In this document: positions 42,047 through 51,040 of the stretch, in pieces
How the letters are laid out: every line of letters begins with the position of its first letter
Position numbering within the stretch: position 1 is the stretch's first letter
NCBI RefSeq assembly: GCF_008704205.1
Contig: NZ_VXLC01000001.1
Coordinates: 1,054,001 to 1,118,000, forward strand
DNA from: Nocardia colli
GTDB taxonomy: Bacteria > Actinomycetota > Actinomycetes > Mycobacteriales > Mycobacteriaceae
Reading direction: 5' to 3'
Length of the DNA stretch: 64,000 nucleotides
Made by a program: the position numbers and the translations under genes
Notes under the pieces: model-generated
Told to the model about the DNA's origin: nothing
The model's input: the letters and a program-made list of their open reading frames with translations, nothing else
The model's database searches: none

Positions 42047-43009
42047 TCAGTGGGTGTGCGCCGGGGCGCCGTGTCCGGCCGGGTTCGGCTCGGGAGCGGG
42101 TGTGCCGCCGTGTTCGTCGTGGCGCACCGGCTCGGCCGCTGCCGTGCCCTGGCCGACGGTCAGCGTGAACTCCGCGGTGCGGACCACGCCTTCGTGCTGG
42201 AAGTCCAGGAACAATCGGTAGTCGCCGGTGCTCGGCGCGGTGACATAGAAGGTGATGCCGGGGCCGGCCGGGGTGACGCCGTCGCCTGGGTGGCCGTCCG
42301 GGTGAACATGCAGGTAGGCGAGGTCGGTGGTGCGCAGCGCGACCAGGTGACCGTATGCCGCCAGGTAAGGCTGCAGATCGGTGACCGGCTTGCCGTCGCG
42401 GCTCACCGACAGCGTCACCTTCGAGGCCTGCCCGGCGGTGACGGTGCCGTCCAGGGTGACGGTGTAGCCGCCGACCTTGGTGGTGGTCGCCGCGCGCGGC
42501 AGCGGCTGCGGGTCGTAGTTGCCCGCGACTCGCAGATCCGCGCCGAGGGTGAGGTTCTCGCCGTCCTCCGGGATGAAGTCGGCGAACACCCGGTAGTCCC
42601 CGGCGCGGGTGAGATCCAGTGGGACGCTCCAGGTTCCGTCGCCGCCGAGGATCGGGTGCACGTGCTGGAAGGCGGCCATATCGCGGCGGACCACGATCAG
42701 GTGCAGGTCCTTGTCGTGATTGCGCTGGTAGCGGGTGACCGGCGCGCCGTCCTGATTCAGTATGCGGAACCGCAGCGGAACATTCGGGGCCGCGGTGGTG
42801 AGCGCGGTATCGAGCCGCAGGGTGTATCCGTTCTCGGTGGCCATCGTTCCTCCAGGTGCGTGGTCGGGCGGGACAGCAGGCCCGTCCTCGTGAGCGTGTG
42901 ATTCGGGGGCGGCGGGATCGGGACCGATCACCGCGCCGGTGGCAAGTGCGATGCCGAAGACGGCGGCCAGGCCGAGGGCGAAGCCGGCGAACTTGGTGGT
43001 TGCGTTCAT
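42047..43009 (-). CDS. secreted His-rich protein of the copper operon
   Basis: A 320-residue exported protein: N-terminal signal sequence (FALGLAAVFGIALATGAVIG), then two beta-sandwich-like halves with motifs HLIVVRRDMAAFQHVHPI and HLVALRTTDLAYLHVHPDGH, and a His-rich tail (RHDEHGG, HGAPAHTH). The paired HxH clusters and the neighbours (CopA, Cys peptide) suggest periplasmic copper binding; that is inference. It starts 25 bases after the small Cys ORF. Confidence 0.82.
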   Translation of the reverse strand: MNATTKFAGFALGLAAVFGIALATGAVIGPDPAAPESHAHEDGPAVPPDHAPGGTMATENGYTLRLDTALTTAAPNVPLRFRILNQDGAPVTRYQRNHDKDLHLIVVRRDMAAFQHVHPILGGDGTWSVPLDLTRAGDYRVFADFIPEDGENLTLGADLRVAGNYDPQPLPRAATTTKVGGYTVTLDGTVTAGQASKVTLSVSRDGKPVTDLQPYLAAYGHLVALRTTDLAYLHVHPDGHPGDGVTPAGPGITFYVTAPSTGDYRLFLDFQHEGVVRTAEFTLTVGQGTAAAEPVRHDEHGGTPAPEPNPAGHGAPAHTH

Positions 43010-43034
43010 CGGATGCTCCGTTTCGGGTCTGACG

Positions 43035-43106
43035 TCAGCCGGCGGCGGAGTCGACGCCGCACCCGCAGGTCATTCCGGTAGTCGTCACGGTGATCGCGGT
43101 GCTCAT
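43035..43106 (-). CDS. 23-residue HMA-like cysteine peptide
   Basis: A short ORF with a strong GAAGGAG ribosome site. It begins MSTAITVTTTGMTCGCG, the first strand and metal loop of a CopZ/HMA domain, then stops after VDSAAG, leaving out the rest of the usual 65-70 residues. First gene after the copper operator. It could be a minimal Cu(I) peptide, a copper-sensing leader, or a truncated chaperone; the 25-base gap to the next gene leaves no room for a frameshifted remainder. Confidence 0.55.
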   Translation of the reverse strand: MSTAITVTTTGMTCGCGVDSAAG

Positions 43107-43151
43107 GGTGTCTCTCCTTCTGTGACGGCATCTGCCGCCCTTCCTGTAGTT

Positions 43152-43179
43152 ACCATACCCCCCTAGGGTACTCAGTCAA
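43152..43179 (-). promoter_or_regulatory. copper operon promoter with CsoR/RicR-type operator
   Basis: On the minus strand TTGACT (43174-43179), a 16-base spacer and TATGGT (43152-43157). The spacer contains the palindrome TACCCTAGGGGGGTA (43156-43170), i.e. TACCC-N5-GGGTA, the core of CsoR/RicR copper-repressor sites. Copper-induced expression of the three downstream genes is inferred. No CsoR or RicR gene is in the window. Confidence 0.75.
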
Positions 43180-43235
43180 GAACTTCTTCCCGAGTGATCG
43201 GAGTTCCCCCGGTCACAGGGGTTGGCCGACAGCAC

Positions 43236-43271
43236 GAAAAAGGCCACCGCCCTAGAAATAGGGCGATGGCC
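43236..43271 (-). terminator. rho-independent terminator of the fatty-acid hydroxylase gene
   Basis: Minus-strand stem GGCCATCGCCCTA / TAGGGCGGTGGCC with a 4-base loop followed by TTTTT; 91 bases after the stop. The best-formed intrinsic terminator of the window. Confidence 0.85.
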
Positions 43272-43298
43272 TGGCAGTCGCGCTCGAGCGCCTCATCC

Positions 43299-43362
43299 AG
43301 TTCCAGCGGGACATGGCTGCGGCGACGCGCCGTCGACGCCGCAGCCATGTCCCGCTGGAACT
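43299..43362. repeat. perfect 26-bp inverted repeat
   Basis: AGTTCCAGCGGGACATGGCT and six more bases are repeated inverted without mismatch around a 12-base loop; one arm begins at the last base of the hydroxylase stop codon. Much longer than needed for termination, and a separate terminator follows. Confidence 0.92.
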
Positions 43363-44078
43363 CAGCTGGCGTGTAAGTGGCGGGCGGTGGGGGAGGATTC
43401 GGTCGCGGCGGGATCGGGGTGGGTGCCGAAGAGGCGGTCGGCGGTGCCGGAGGTGGTGACGGTGAACCAGTAGTGCTCGTTCTTGTAGTGGTGGTGGCGG
43501 TGGTTGCGCCAGACCGCGCGGTAGAGCGAGCGTTTCGGCTTGTAGTCGGTGTGGATGAGGTAGTGGGTCCACTCGTAGCCGAGGCCGAGGATCGTGATGG
43601 TGAGCAGGAAGGTCAGGCCGAGGCCGAGTCGCGGGAAGGCGAAGACGCCCAGCGCGATCAGGACGACCACCAGCACCGACAGGGTCTTGGTCGGGATGAA
43701 GATCAGCGGGATGTCGCGCGGATCGACATGGTGCTCACGGTGTTTGCGGGCCAGCTCGCTGTCGATCGCGATCGGACCGAGTTGTCTTGGCCGCCAGTGC
43801 AATACGGTGACGTGCACGATCCATTCGAAGACCGGGAACACCGCGAGCATCGCCGCGGGCACCAGCGCGTCGGTCAACTGCCAGTCGCCCACCAGGATGC
43901 GGCCGACCAGTGCCGCGATCAGCGTGAGGCCGATCAGCCACGGCGACGGATGGCGGAGGAATTCGCGGAAGGCCGCACCGAGCGTGAGCCCGCGGCGCAG
44001 CGCCCGTTCGTCGTTGCGCACCCGGGCGCGGGCGGTCTGCTCGACCGAATCCTGTTCGGGGGAATGGGGTTTCGTCAT
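43362..44078 (-). CDS. sterol desaturase / fatty acid hydroxylase family protein
   Basis: A 238-residue integral membrane di-iron enzyme. The eight-His signature is KHREHH, HYLIH and HRHHHYKNEHYW, with four hydrophobic segments between. Members hydroxylate or desaturate fatty acids, sterols or carotenoids; the short size fits bacterial fatty-acid or carotenoid hydroxylases. AGGA precedes the ATG. It follows a GntR gene by 23 bases and is probably regulated with it. Confidence 0.87.
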   Translation of the reverse strand: MTKPHSPEQDSVEQTARARVRNDERALRRGLTLGAAFREFLRHPSPWLIGLTLIAALVGRILVGDWQLTDALVPAAMLAVFPVFEWIVHVTVLHWRPRQLGPIAIDSELARKHREHHVDPRDIPLIFIPTKTLSVLVVVLIALGVFAFPRLGLGLTFLLTITILGLGYEWTHYLIHTDYKPKRSLYRAVWRNHRHHHYKNEHYWFTVTTSGTADRLFGTHPDPAATESSPTARHLHAS

Positions 44079-44101
44079 CGTGATTCCTAGGTGAAACGTG
44101 A

Positions 44102-44824
44102 TCAGTGTCCGCCGAGGACGCCGATCAGTGCGGTGGTCGCCGGCTCGAGCAGCGCTCGGGCGATATCGGCGGCCTCTTGTGGCCGGCCCGCCACGATGGC
44201 GGCGGCCAGTTCGCGGTAGGCCTCGACATTGCCCACCTCGGCGGACATGATCGGGGCCAGCGCCACGAGCGCCGGTTCGTACGCGGCGCGCAGCATGTTG
44301 AACATCAGCCGGAACACGATCGAGTCGGCCGCGTCGACCACGTGATCCCAGAACGCCATCGCATGTCGCTGCTGCGCCACCGGATCCTGTTCCGCGGCAA
44401 GCGCATCCACGCTGCCGGTCAGTGCCGCGCCGACTGCCGCAGAATCCGTCGTGCCCAACCGGACGGCGGCCAGTTCGGCCACTTTCGGCGCGTTGTGCAG
44501 CCGCGCCTCCAAAATGCTGCGCGCCACCGCCGGATCCAACTCGCCGGCCTGAACCAGCAGTCGCGGCAAAACCTCCAGCCCCGCCCCGCGCCGGTAATCC
44601 AGAACGGTCGTCGCGTCCCCTTGCCGCACCGCGACCAGCCCCGCCGCTGCCAGCCGCTGCAACGCCTCCCGCACGGCGGGCCGCGACACCCCTAATGCCT
44701 CGGCCAACTGCCGCTCACTGGGCAACGCCGTCCCCGGCGCCAGCTCCCCGCTCAACACATCCGCCGCGATCTGCTCGAAAACATCCCCCGACACCGACCG
44801 CTTGATCACTGGTTGCAACGCCAT
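44102..44824 (-). CDS. GntR family (FadR/FCD) transcriptional regulator
   Basis: A 240-residue FadR-subfamily GntR regulator: winged helix at residues 10-75 ([28 protein letters not shown] in the GntR pattern) and an FCD effector domain after about 90, whose metal-binding His appear in [20 protein letters not shown] precedes the ATG. A TGGTCAGACCA operator lies 38 bases upstream. It heads the operon with the hydroxylase gene, suggesting lipid-responsive control; inferred. Confidence 0.88.
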   Translation of the reverse strand: MALQPVIKRSVSGDVFEQIAADVLSGELAPGTALPSERQLAEALGVSRPAVREALQRLAAAGLVAVRQGDATTVLDYRRGAGLEVLPRLLVQAGELDPAVARSILEARLHNAPKVAELAAVRLGTTDSAAVGAALTGSVDALAAEQDPVAQQRHAMAFWDHVVDAADSIVFRLMFNMLRAAYEPALVALAPIMSAEVGNVEAYRELAAAIVAGRPQEAADIARALLEPATTALIGVLGGH

Positions 44825-44861
44825 GCTCCTACTCTGCGCCTAGATAGGTCAGGAGGTCAAG

Positions 44862-44872
44862 TGGTCAGACCA
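44862..44872. promoter_or_regulatory. FadR-type operator
   Basis: TGGTCAGACCA is a perfect TGGT-N3-ACCA palindrome, the core bound by FadR/FCD regulators, directly upstream of the GntR gene. Autoregulation inferred. Confidence 0.65.
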
Positions 44873-45001
44873 ATTCGAAATGTGCGGTGCCGAGCAGTCA
44901 TTCAGGGAGACGTGACCCAGATCACCGAAATTGGCATAGGCGCGAAGCGAGCACAGGTCCGTACGGTCGATTTCGGACTCGATCACCAAGGGGAGGCACA
45001 G

Positions 45002-45712
45002 ATGGCGAACATTTCGATACCGCAGCTCTGGGGCGGCGACCTACCGGCCACATTGGATTTCTACCGCACACTCGGCTACACGGTCACCCGGGAAATGACC
45101 CGCCCGTACACCTACGGCGAGGTGCAACGTGACGGATTCGAACTGCACTTCGGTCCGACCCCGAAGGACCTCAGCGCCGAACAGGCGTACATCAGCTGCC
45201 TGGTCAAGGTGGACGAACTAGCCGCCTGGCACGCCGAATTCAGCACCGCCCTACGCGCCCGCTACGGCCGGGTACCCGCCCGCGGCCTCCCCCGAATCAC
45301 CCGATTCCGCCCGGGCCAAACCCGTTTCACCGTCGTAGACCCGGTCGGCAACTCCGTCATCTACCTCCAGCACACCATCCCCAAACTGAAATACGGCGGC
45401 GCCCAAGACCTTTCCGGCCTCCCCCGAGCCCTCGACAACGCCCGCAACTACCGCGAATTCAAAAACGACGACCCCACCGCCACCCGCATCCTCGAAACCG
45501 CCCTACGCCGCCACGCCCCCACCGCAACCCCCGCCGACCAAGCCCGCGCCCTGGCCATCCTCGCCGAAATAGCCGCCGCCGCAGGAAATTCCAACCGAGC
45601 AACCGAACTGATAACCGAAATCAACACCCTGAACCTCACCCCAGCCGACCGCGCCGAGATCGCCACGGAACTACAAACAGTCACCGACCTACAACACTGG
45701 CTACATTCCTGA
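45002..45712 (+). CDS. glyoxalase/VOC fold protein with helical C-terminus
   Basis: A 236-residue protein. Residues 1-125 form a vicinal-oxygen-chelate (bleomycin-resistance type) domain: IPQLWGGDLPATLDFYRTLGY, ELHFGPTPKDL, FTVVDPVGNSVIYLQ. The rest, about 110 residues, is a helical tail (DNARNYREFKNDDPTATRIL, QARALAILAEIAAAAGNSN) that looks like a TPR-type repeat. GGGGAGG before the ATG. Extreme use of CCC/CTA codons at the end. Its stop overlaps the convergent MFS gene by 12 bases. Confidence 0.82.
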   Translation: MANISIPQLWGGDLPATLDFYRTLGYTVTREMTRPYTYGEVQRDGFELHFGPTPKDLSAEQAYISCLVKVDELAAWHAEFSTALRARYGRVPARGLPRITRFRPGQTRFTVVDPVGNSVIYLQHTIPKLKYGGAQDLSGLPRALDNARNYREFKNDDPTATRILETALRRHAPTATPADQARALAILAEIAAAAGNSNRATELITEINTLNLTPADRAEIATELQTVTDLQHWLHS

Positions 45713-46954
45713 ACCAGACGCGTCCCGAACCGGCCAAGCCCGCCACGGCAGTAGGAACGCACTGCTCAGCAACGCGACGGCCGCGCAGCCGATAGCGAAA
45801 CGAACGCTGGTGACGGTAGCCAAGACGCCACCGAGGGCAATGAACGCCGGTTGGCAGGAGCGAGAGCTGATGGACCAGGCGATGCCTACCCGCGACATGT
45901 AGGCATCGTCGGTCACACGCATCCGGAACGTGGTGAAGACGGGATTGAACACACCCGCGCTGAACAGCAGCGCGGTCTCCGCCGCGACGATGATCGCCAG
46001 CCCGGCGACTCCAGGCCCGGCGAGCACAAGGAAACCCATCCAACACGTGCGCAGCACGCCGAACCCGAGCAGCACCGTGCGTTCACCGAAGCGCGTGATC
46101 AGCCGGCTCGTCAGCAACGACCCGATGATGCCGCCGAAGCTGGGAATGCCGAGCGCCACCCCGTACTGCCACGGCGCGAGTCGCAGATCGCGCAGCATGA
46201 GGATCGCCAGCAGCGGGCCGGTGAGTCGGATCGCGCCGCCGAACACCATCGCGTTCCAGAACAGCGCATGCAGTGTGGGATGCCGGAAAATGTAGGCCCA
46301 GCCGGCCCGGATGTCGGCGACCCAGCGGCGCTCGGCCTGCGCGACCGGTGGCGGCGGCTCGGGCCGCTCCAGCGAACGAATCCCCAACGCGGACAGCAGG
46401 AAACTGATCGCATCGATCAGCACCGTCGTGCCTGCGCCGAAGATGCCGATCAGGATTCCGCCGATCGGCGCACCGAGCCCGGAGACCGTCCAGAACGTCG
46501 TCTCGAACCGGCTGTTCGCGGTGGTCAGCATCGGTGCGGGCACCAGCGCTTTGAGGTGTGCCCCGCTGGCCGCACTGAACACCATCGTGCACAGCACCTG
46601 GGCCGTCGCCACCACACACAGCTGCCCGTAACTGAGCACCCCGAACGCCATCGCCACCGGAACGGTCGCAAGAGCCGCGAAGGACAGCAGATCCGCACCG
46701 ATCATCACCGGACGTTTGCGGCGGAACTCGACAAAAGGCCCGAGCGGCAGCGCAATAGCCGCGCTGACCACGGCCGAGAGTGCCGCGAGCAGCGACACGC
46801 GAAAGTCGGATGCCCCGAGCACGATGATCGCGATCAACGGCAAAGCGCCTGCGCTGAGCGAACTTCCGAGCTGGCTGATGGTCAACGCGCCCCACAGCCG
46901 GTGAAAATCCGTGGACAGCTTCGTTTCCGAGGCGAGCGCGGACTGTGCGATCAA
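45701..46954 (-). CDS. MFS transporter at the end of the opp operon
   Basis: A 417-residue MFS protein with twelve hydrophobic segments of the MFS_3/enterobactin-exporter type (LWGALTISQLGSSLSAGALPLIAIIVL; LGPFVEFRRKRPVMIGADLLSF). The TTG start at 46954 lies 4 bases after the stop of the preceding membrane protein and has GAG-C upstream. Last gene of the long minus-strand operon. Substrate unknown; export of a peptide product would fit the operon but is a guess. Confidence 0.8.
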   Translation of the reverse strand: MIAQSALASETKLSTDFHRLWGALTISQLGSSLSAGALPLIAIIVLGASDFRVSLLAALSAVVSAAIALPLGPFVEFRRKRPVMIGADLLSFAALATVPVAMAFGVLSYGQLCVVATAQVLCTMVFSAASGAHLKALVPAPMLTTANSRFETTFWTVSGLGAPIGGILIGIFGAGTTVLIDAISFLLSALGIRSLERPEPPPPVAQAERRWVADIRAGWAYIFRHPTLHALFWNAMVFGGAIRLTGPLLAILMLRDLRLAPWQYGVALGIPSFGGIIGSLLTSRLITRFGERTVLLGFGVLRTCWMGFLVLAGPGVAGLAIIVAAETALLFSAGVFNPVFTTFRMRVTDDAYMSRVGIAWSISSRSCQPAFIALGGVLATVTSVRFAIGCAAVALLSSAFLLPWRAWPVRDASGSGM

Positions 46955-46958
46955 GGGG

Positions 46959-47621
46959 TCAGCTCGGGTCGGAGCCGCGGATGGCGGAGAGCCAGAGGGC
47001 GGTGGCGGCGGCTGTTGAGGTGGCGGCGAGGAAGGTGGTGAAGGTGCCGCCGTCGACGTAGATCCACATGAGGGCGGCGAAGGGGGCGGCGACGGTGGGT
47101 TGGGCGTCGAGGAGGAGGCGGCGGCGCAGGCGGGTTGCGGTGGTGGTGAGGGTGGGGGCGTGCGGGTCGGGGAGGGAGGGGTTGTCGATGAGCCGGCCGG
47201 GGGGTTCGGTGGTGCGGATGCGGCCGGCGGGGTAGAGGCGGTGGCCGGCGATGTGGATGGTTCGGTCGGTCAGGTCGGCTCGGGATTCGGTCAGGGTCAT
47301 CAGGGCCGGGTCGAAATAGACCGGGAGCCAGCGGGGTCGGCCGGTTTCGCTGATCTCCAGCCAGGAGCGGCTGACCAATCGATGCTGTTGGCGGATGCGG
47401 GAAACACCCACGGTGCGTGTGGTTCCCGAGGGCCAGAAGGCGAGAAGTCCACGCGCAACGGCGATTCGAAAGCCCGTATATCCGATGATCCCCAGCGCCA
47501 CCGTGGCCAACGCCGCCACCTGGTCCAGATCGCCGAACGGCGCCCAGGCGAGACATACCGCCAGGGCGCCGATCGTCACACTGATCGGATAGGCCAGGGG
47601 GTGGCCCGATCCGAAACTCAC
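46959..47621 (-). CDS. hypothetical membrane protein coupled to oppA
   Basis: A 220-residue protein with two hydrophobic helices at the N-terminus (ISVTIGALAVCLAWAPFG, VALATVALGIIGYTGFRI), a cytosolic or external domain of about 110 residues (SRSWLEISETGRPRWLPVYFDP), and two more helices at the end (FAALMWIYVDGG, LAATSTAAATALWL). The GTG overlaps the stop of the last oppA (GTGA), showing coupling. No family recognised. Confidence 0.75.
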   Translation of the reverse strand: MSFGSGHPLAYPISVTIGALAVCLAWAPFGDLDQVAALATVALGIIGYTGFRIAVARGLLAFWPSGTTRTVGVSRIRQQHRLVSRSWLEISETGRPRWLPVYFDPALMTLTESRADLTDRTIHIAGHRLYPAGRIRTTEPPGRLIDNPSLPDPHAPTLTTTATRLRRRLLLDAQPTVAAPFAALMWIYVDGGTFTTFLAATSTAAATALWLSAIRGSDPS

Positions 47622-49288
47622 TTCAGGAAGCCAACTTTCGTGTAGTCGGCAGAGGCGAGGCCGAACGCGCCGTAATTGGCGAGGTTGTCGCGGACGGCAT
47701 AGGTGCCCGACGCCTGCTGCAATGGCACGGAGTATCCCTCGGCCCAGATCATCTGGTCGCATTTGTTGGCGAGCTCGATGGCCTTCTCCGGATCGAGTTC
47801 CGCGACGGTCTGCTCGATCAGCGCGTTCAGCTCCGGGGAACCGATCCGAGCCTTGTTGCTCTGCAAGTTGTTCGGGTCGTAGGCATAGATCTGCGGAAGA
47901 GCGCCCAGCGGGAGAACGCTACCGACCCAGCTGAACTGGGCGATGTCGAAGTTGCCCGGATCGATGACGTTCTTGAACAAACCGGAGCCGGGCACCGTCT
48001 GGATGGTCAGCTTCACGCCGACCTTCGCCAGATTCTGCTGCACGATCTGCGCGGTCTGCACCCAAAGGTCCTGCTGGTACATCACATCCCGGAGCTCGAG
48101 CTTGCGCCCGTCCTTTTCACGCACATCGCCGTTGAGCTTCCAGCCGAGCTCGTCCAGCATCCGTGCGGCCGCGTCCGGGTCGTAGGCGATCGGCGCCGCG
48201 TTGTCCTGATAACCCTTCTGGCCCGCCATGTAGATGTGATTGTTGAGCGGTTTCGGGTTGTCGACCACACCGTTCTGCGCGGCGGTGACCAGCCCTTGCC
48301 GGTCGATGGCCTTCGAGATGGCGATGCGCAGCTTGGGGTCTTCGAGCAACGCGCCGGGCGCACCGTTGAAGGTCAGATGCGACCAACTCGGCTCAGGTGT
48401 GCGCCGGATGACGACGTTCTTGGCATTGCGTGCGGCAGTGACGTTCTCGATGCCGGACATATACGCGTAGTCGAGCTCGTTGTTCTGCACAGCGGGCAGC
48501 GTCGCCGTGCTGTCGAGCACGCTGAAGGTGATCCGGTCCAGCTTCGGCGTCGGCCCCCACCACTTCGGATTGCGTCCGAGGGTGATCCGGTTCTGGCTGC
48601 GGTCGATCTCGGTGACCACGAACGGGCCCGCACTGACCACCGGGCCGTTGCGGTCGCGATCGTTGAAAGCCTCCGGGGTGCCGGTGGTTTCCTTCGGATA
48701 GAGGTAGCCGAACTGCCCCTTCCATTCCGCGTAGGGCTTGTTGAACGTGACGACCGCCTGCCGATCGTCGACCCCGCGTTCGACCTTCTCGACCCGCTCG
48801 AAACCGCTGGTGGACGACACCAGGAACCGGTTGTCCCGCCCACTGAGCGCAGCCGCCTGCGAGCGCAGATCCGCCCAGGTGATCGGCGAACCGTCCGACC
48901 ACACCGCCTTCGGATTGATCGTGTAGGTGACCTGCTGCGGGCTGGTGCCGGTCAGCTGCACGTCGGTGAAGAAGTTGTGATCCACGGTCAGATCGCCCGC
49001 GGCGTCACTGACGAACGGCGACGGCATCGTCGGGGCGGCGATCGCCGATCCGTCGTCGGTGCCGCCGTCGACGTGCAGGTAGTTGAACGTCTCCGGAAAT
49101 GCGGACAGCGACAGCCGCAGATTGCCGCCATCACGCAGCTCGCTCGGATCCTTCGGGTTGATGTCATTCGTCGTGCCGATGGTGCTGGTGCCCGGCGTCA
49201 CGCTGCCGTTATCGGCACAGCCGGACACGATGAGCCCGATGGCGACGCACGGAATCGCGACCCGTGCGCCCAGAGAGCGAATCCTCAT
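47618..49288 (-). CDS. oligopeptide-binding lipoprotein (OppA paralogue 4)
   Basis: A 556-residue SBP_bac_5 lipoprotein. Signal peptide with lipobox VSGC at about residue 24; the mature part has INPKDPSELRDGGNLRLSL, VTYTINPKAVWSDGSPITW, ARNPKWWGPTPKLDRITF-like (here GRNPKWWG) and ISKAIDRQGLVTAAQNG. It binds peptides outside the cell and delivers them to OppBC. Fourth and most distant in the tandem array; start has AGGAAGG. Confidence 0.88.
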   Translation of the reverse strand: MRIRSLGARVAIPCVAIGLIVSGCADNGSVTPGTSTIGTTNDINPKDPSELRDGGNLRLSLSAFPETFNYLHVDGGTDDGSAIAAPTMPSPFVSDAAGDLTVDHNFFTDVQLTGTSPQQVTYTINPKAVWSDGSPITWADLRSQAAALSGRDNRFLVSSTSGFERVEKVERGVDDRQAVVTFNKPYAEWKGQFGYLYPKETTGTPEAFNDRDRNGPVVSAGPFVVTEIDRSQNRITLGRNPKWWGPTPKLDRITFSVLDSTATLPAVQNNELDYAYMSGIENVTAARNAKNVVIRRTPEPSWSHLTFNGAPGALLEDPKLRIAISKAIDRQGLVTAAQNGVVDNPKPLNNHIYMAGQKGYQDNAAPIAYDPDAAARMLDELGWKLNGDVREKDGRKLELRDVMYQQDLWVQTAQIVQQNLAKVGVKLTIQTVPGSGLFKNVIDPGNFDIAQFSWVGSVLPLGALPQIYAYDPNNLQSNKARIGSPELNALIEQTVAELDPEKAIELANKCDQMIWAEGYSVPLQQASGTYAVRDNLANYGAFGLASADYTKVGFLK

Positions 49289-49325
49289 TCGGGGACCTTC
49301 CTGTTCATGGAGCGATCGGCGACGT

Positions 49326-51008
49326 CTACTTCAGGAAGCCGATTTTGGTGTAGTCGTAGGTCGCCAGGCCGGCCGCACCGAAGTTCGCCAGGTTGTCGCG
49401 GACCGCGATATTGCCCGGGGACTGGGTGAGCGGCAGCGAGTGCCCTTCCTCGAAGACCTTCCGGTCGACCTGATTGGCCAGCTCGATGGCCTTCTTCGGA
49501 TCCAGCTCGGACACCGCCTGCTCGATCAGGTCGTTGAGCTCGGGCGAGCCGATCCGGCCGTAGTTGCCCTGGATGTCCTCGGGGTTGTAGCCCCAGATCT
49601 GCGAGAGGCTGCTGAGCGGGAACGGGTCGCCCACCCAACTCCACTGCCCGACATCGAAGTTGCCCGGAATGATCCCGTCGCTGAAGAATCCCGTGCCCGG
49701 CTTGGTCTCGATGTTCAGCTTGACGCCGACCTGCGCGAGGTTCTGCTGGATGATCTGGGCGATCTGGACCCAGACGTCCTGGTTGTACATGACATCGCGG
49801 ATTTCCAGCTTGCGGCCGTCCTTTTCGCGGACGTTCCCGTTGAGCTTCCACCCGAGATCGTCCAATTCCTTGGCGGCCGCGGTCGGATCGAAGGGCAGGT
49901 TGTTGTCCTGGTAGCCCTCCTGGCCTCGCATGTAGATGTGATTGTTCAGCGGCTTCGGGTTCTCGACCAGGCCGTTCTGCGTAGCGGTCGCGATGGCCTG
50001 CCGGTCGATGGCCTTCGAAATCGCTACGCGCAGTTTGGCGTCGGCGAGAATGGAGCCCGTCGCACCGTTGAAGGTCAGGTGCGACCACTGGTTACCCGGC
50101 GCCCGGCGCAGCACGATGCCGGCGGTGCTCTGCGCGGTCTTCAGCTCATCCCGGCTGGCGATGCCGACGGCGTCGATCTCGTTGTTCTGCAGGGCAGGCA
50201 GCTGCGCCGAGTTGTCGAGGACGCTGAAGGTGATCGTGTCGAGCTTCGGCTTGTCGCCCCACCACTTCGGGTTGTGGCCGAGTACCACTCGGCCCTGTGC
50301 CCGGTCGACGGATTGCACGATAAATGGACCCGCACTCGGTCCGGGGTCTTGGAGAGCGCCCTTGTTGAAGGCCTCCGGTGTCGAGGTGATCGATTTGGGG
50401 AAGAAGAACGTGGTGCCCGCGAATTGTCCACGCCAGTCGGCGTAATGCTTCGCGAAGGTGATAACCGCTTGTTTGTCGTCTACCCCGCGTTCGACCTTCT
50501 CCACCCGGTCGAAGCCCGCGGTGGCGGCGATCAGGAACGACTTGTCCACGCCGCTCATCGCGTGTGCTTGCGACTGGATGTCTTCCCAGGTGATCGGCGT
50601 GCCGTCGGACCAGACCGCCTTGGGGTTGATGGTGTAGGTGACCACCTGTTTCGGTTCGGTGCTGGTCAGCTGGATATCGGTGAAGTAGTCGGTGTTGACC
50701 GAAAGGTTGGCGGCCGCATCGGTTTTGAATGCGCGCGGCATAGTCGGACGCAAGAGAGCGGCCGTGTCGGCGTCATTTCCGTCGTTGGTGAGCCCGTTCC
50801 AGTTCTGCGGGAGCGCGCCGAGCGCCAGGCGCAGGTTTCCCCCGTCCCGGATCTCGCCGACATCCTTCGGATTGATGTCGTTCGTAGTCCCGAGCGCATC
50901 GGTAGAACCCGCCGGCGCACTGGTGTCGTCGGAGCTGCATCCGGCCGCGATCAACCCGATGGCAACCAGCGGAATCGCCAATCGCGTTGTCCATGAACGA
51001 ACCCGCAT
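49326..51008 (-). CDS. oligopeptide-binding lipoprotein (OppA paralogue 3)
   Basis: A 560-residue SBP_bac_5 lipoprotein with lipobox AAGC (about residue 24). Shares DINPKDVGEIRDGGNLRLAL, ITWEDIQSQAHAMSG, GHNPKWWGDKPKLDTI and ISKAIDRQAIATATQNGLVE with its neighbours. Strong AAGGAG ribosome site. It is 37 bases from the next gene in the operon. Confidence 0.88.
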   Translation of the reverse strand: MRVRSWTTRLAIPLVAIGLIAAGCSSDDTSAPAGSTDALGTTNDINPKDVGEIRDGGNLRLALGALPQNWNGLTNDGNDADTAALLRPTMPRAFKTDAAANLSVNTDYFTDIQLTSTEPKQVVTYTINPKAVWSDGTPITWEDIQSQAHAMSGVDKSFLIAATAGFDRVEKVERGVDDKQAVITFAKHYADWRGQFAGTTFFFPKSITSTPEAFNKGALQDPGPSAGPFIVQSVDRAQGRVVLGHNPKWWGDKPKLDTITFSVLDNSAQLPALQNNEIDAVGIASRDELKTAQSTAGIVLRRAPGNQWSHLTFNGATGSILADAKLRVAISKAIDRQAIATATQNGLVENPKPLNNHIYMRGQEGYQDNNLPFDPTAAAKELDDLGWKLNGNVREKDGRKLEIRDVMYNQDVWVQIAQIIQQNLAQVGVKLNIETKPGTGFFSDGIIPGNFDVGQWSWVGDPFPLSSLSQIWGYNPEDIQGNYGRIGSPELNDLIEQAVSELDPKKAIELANQVDRKVFEEGHSLPLTQSPGNIAVRDNLANFGAAGLATYDYTKIGFLK

Positions 51009-51040
51009 GTTGCGCTCCTTCTTGCAGAGATACTGCGTAG

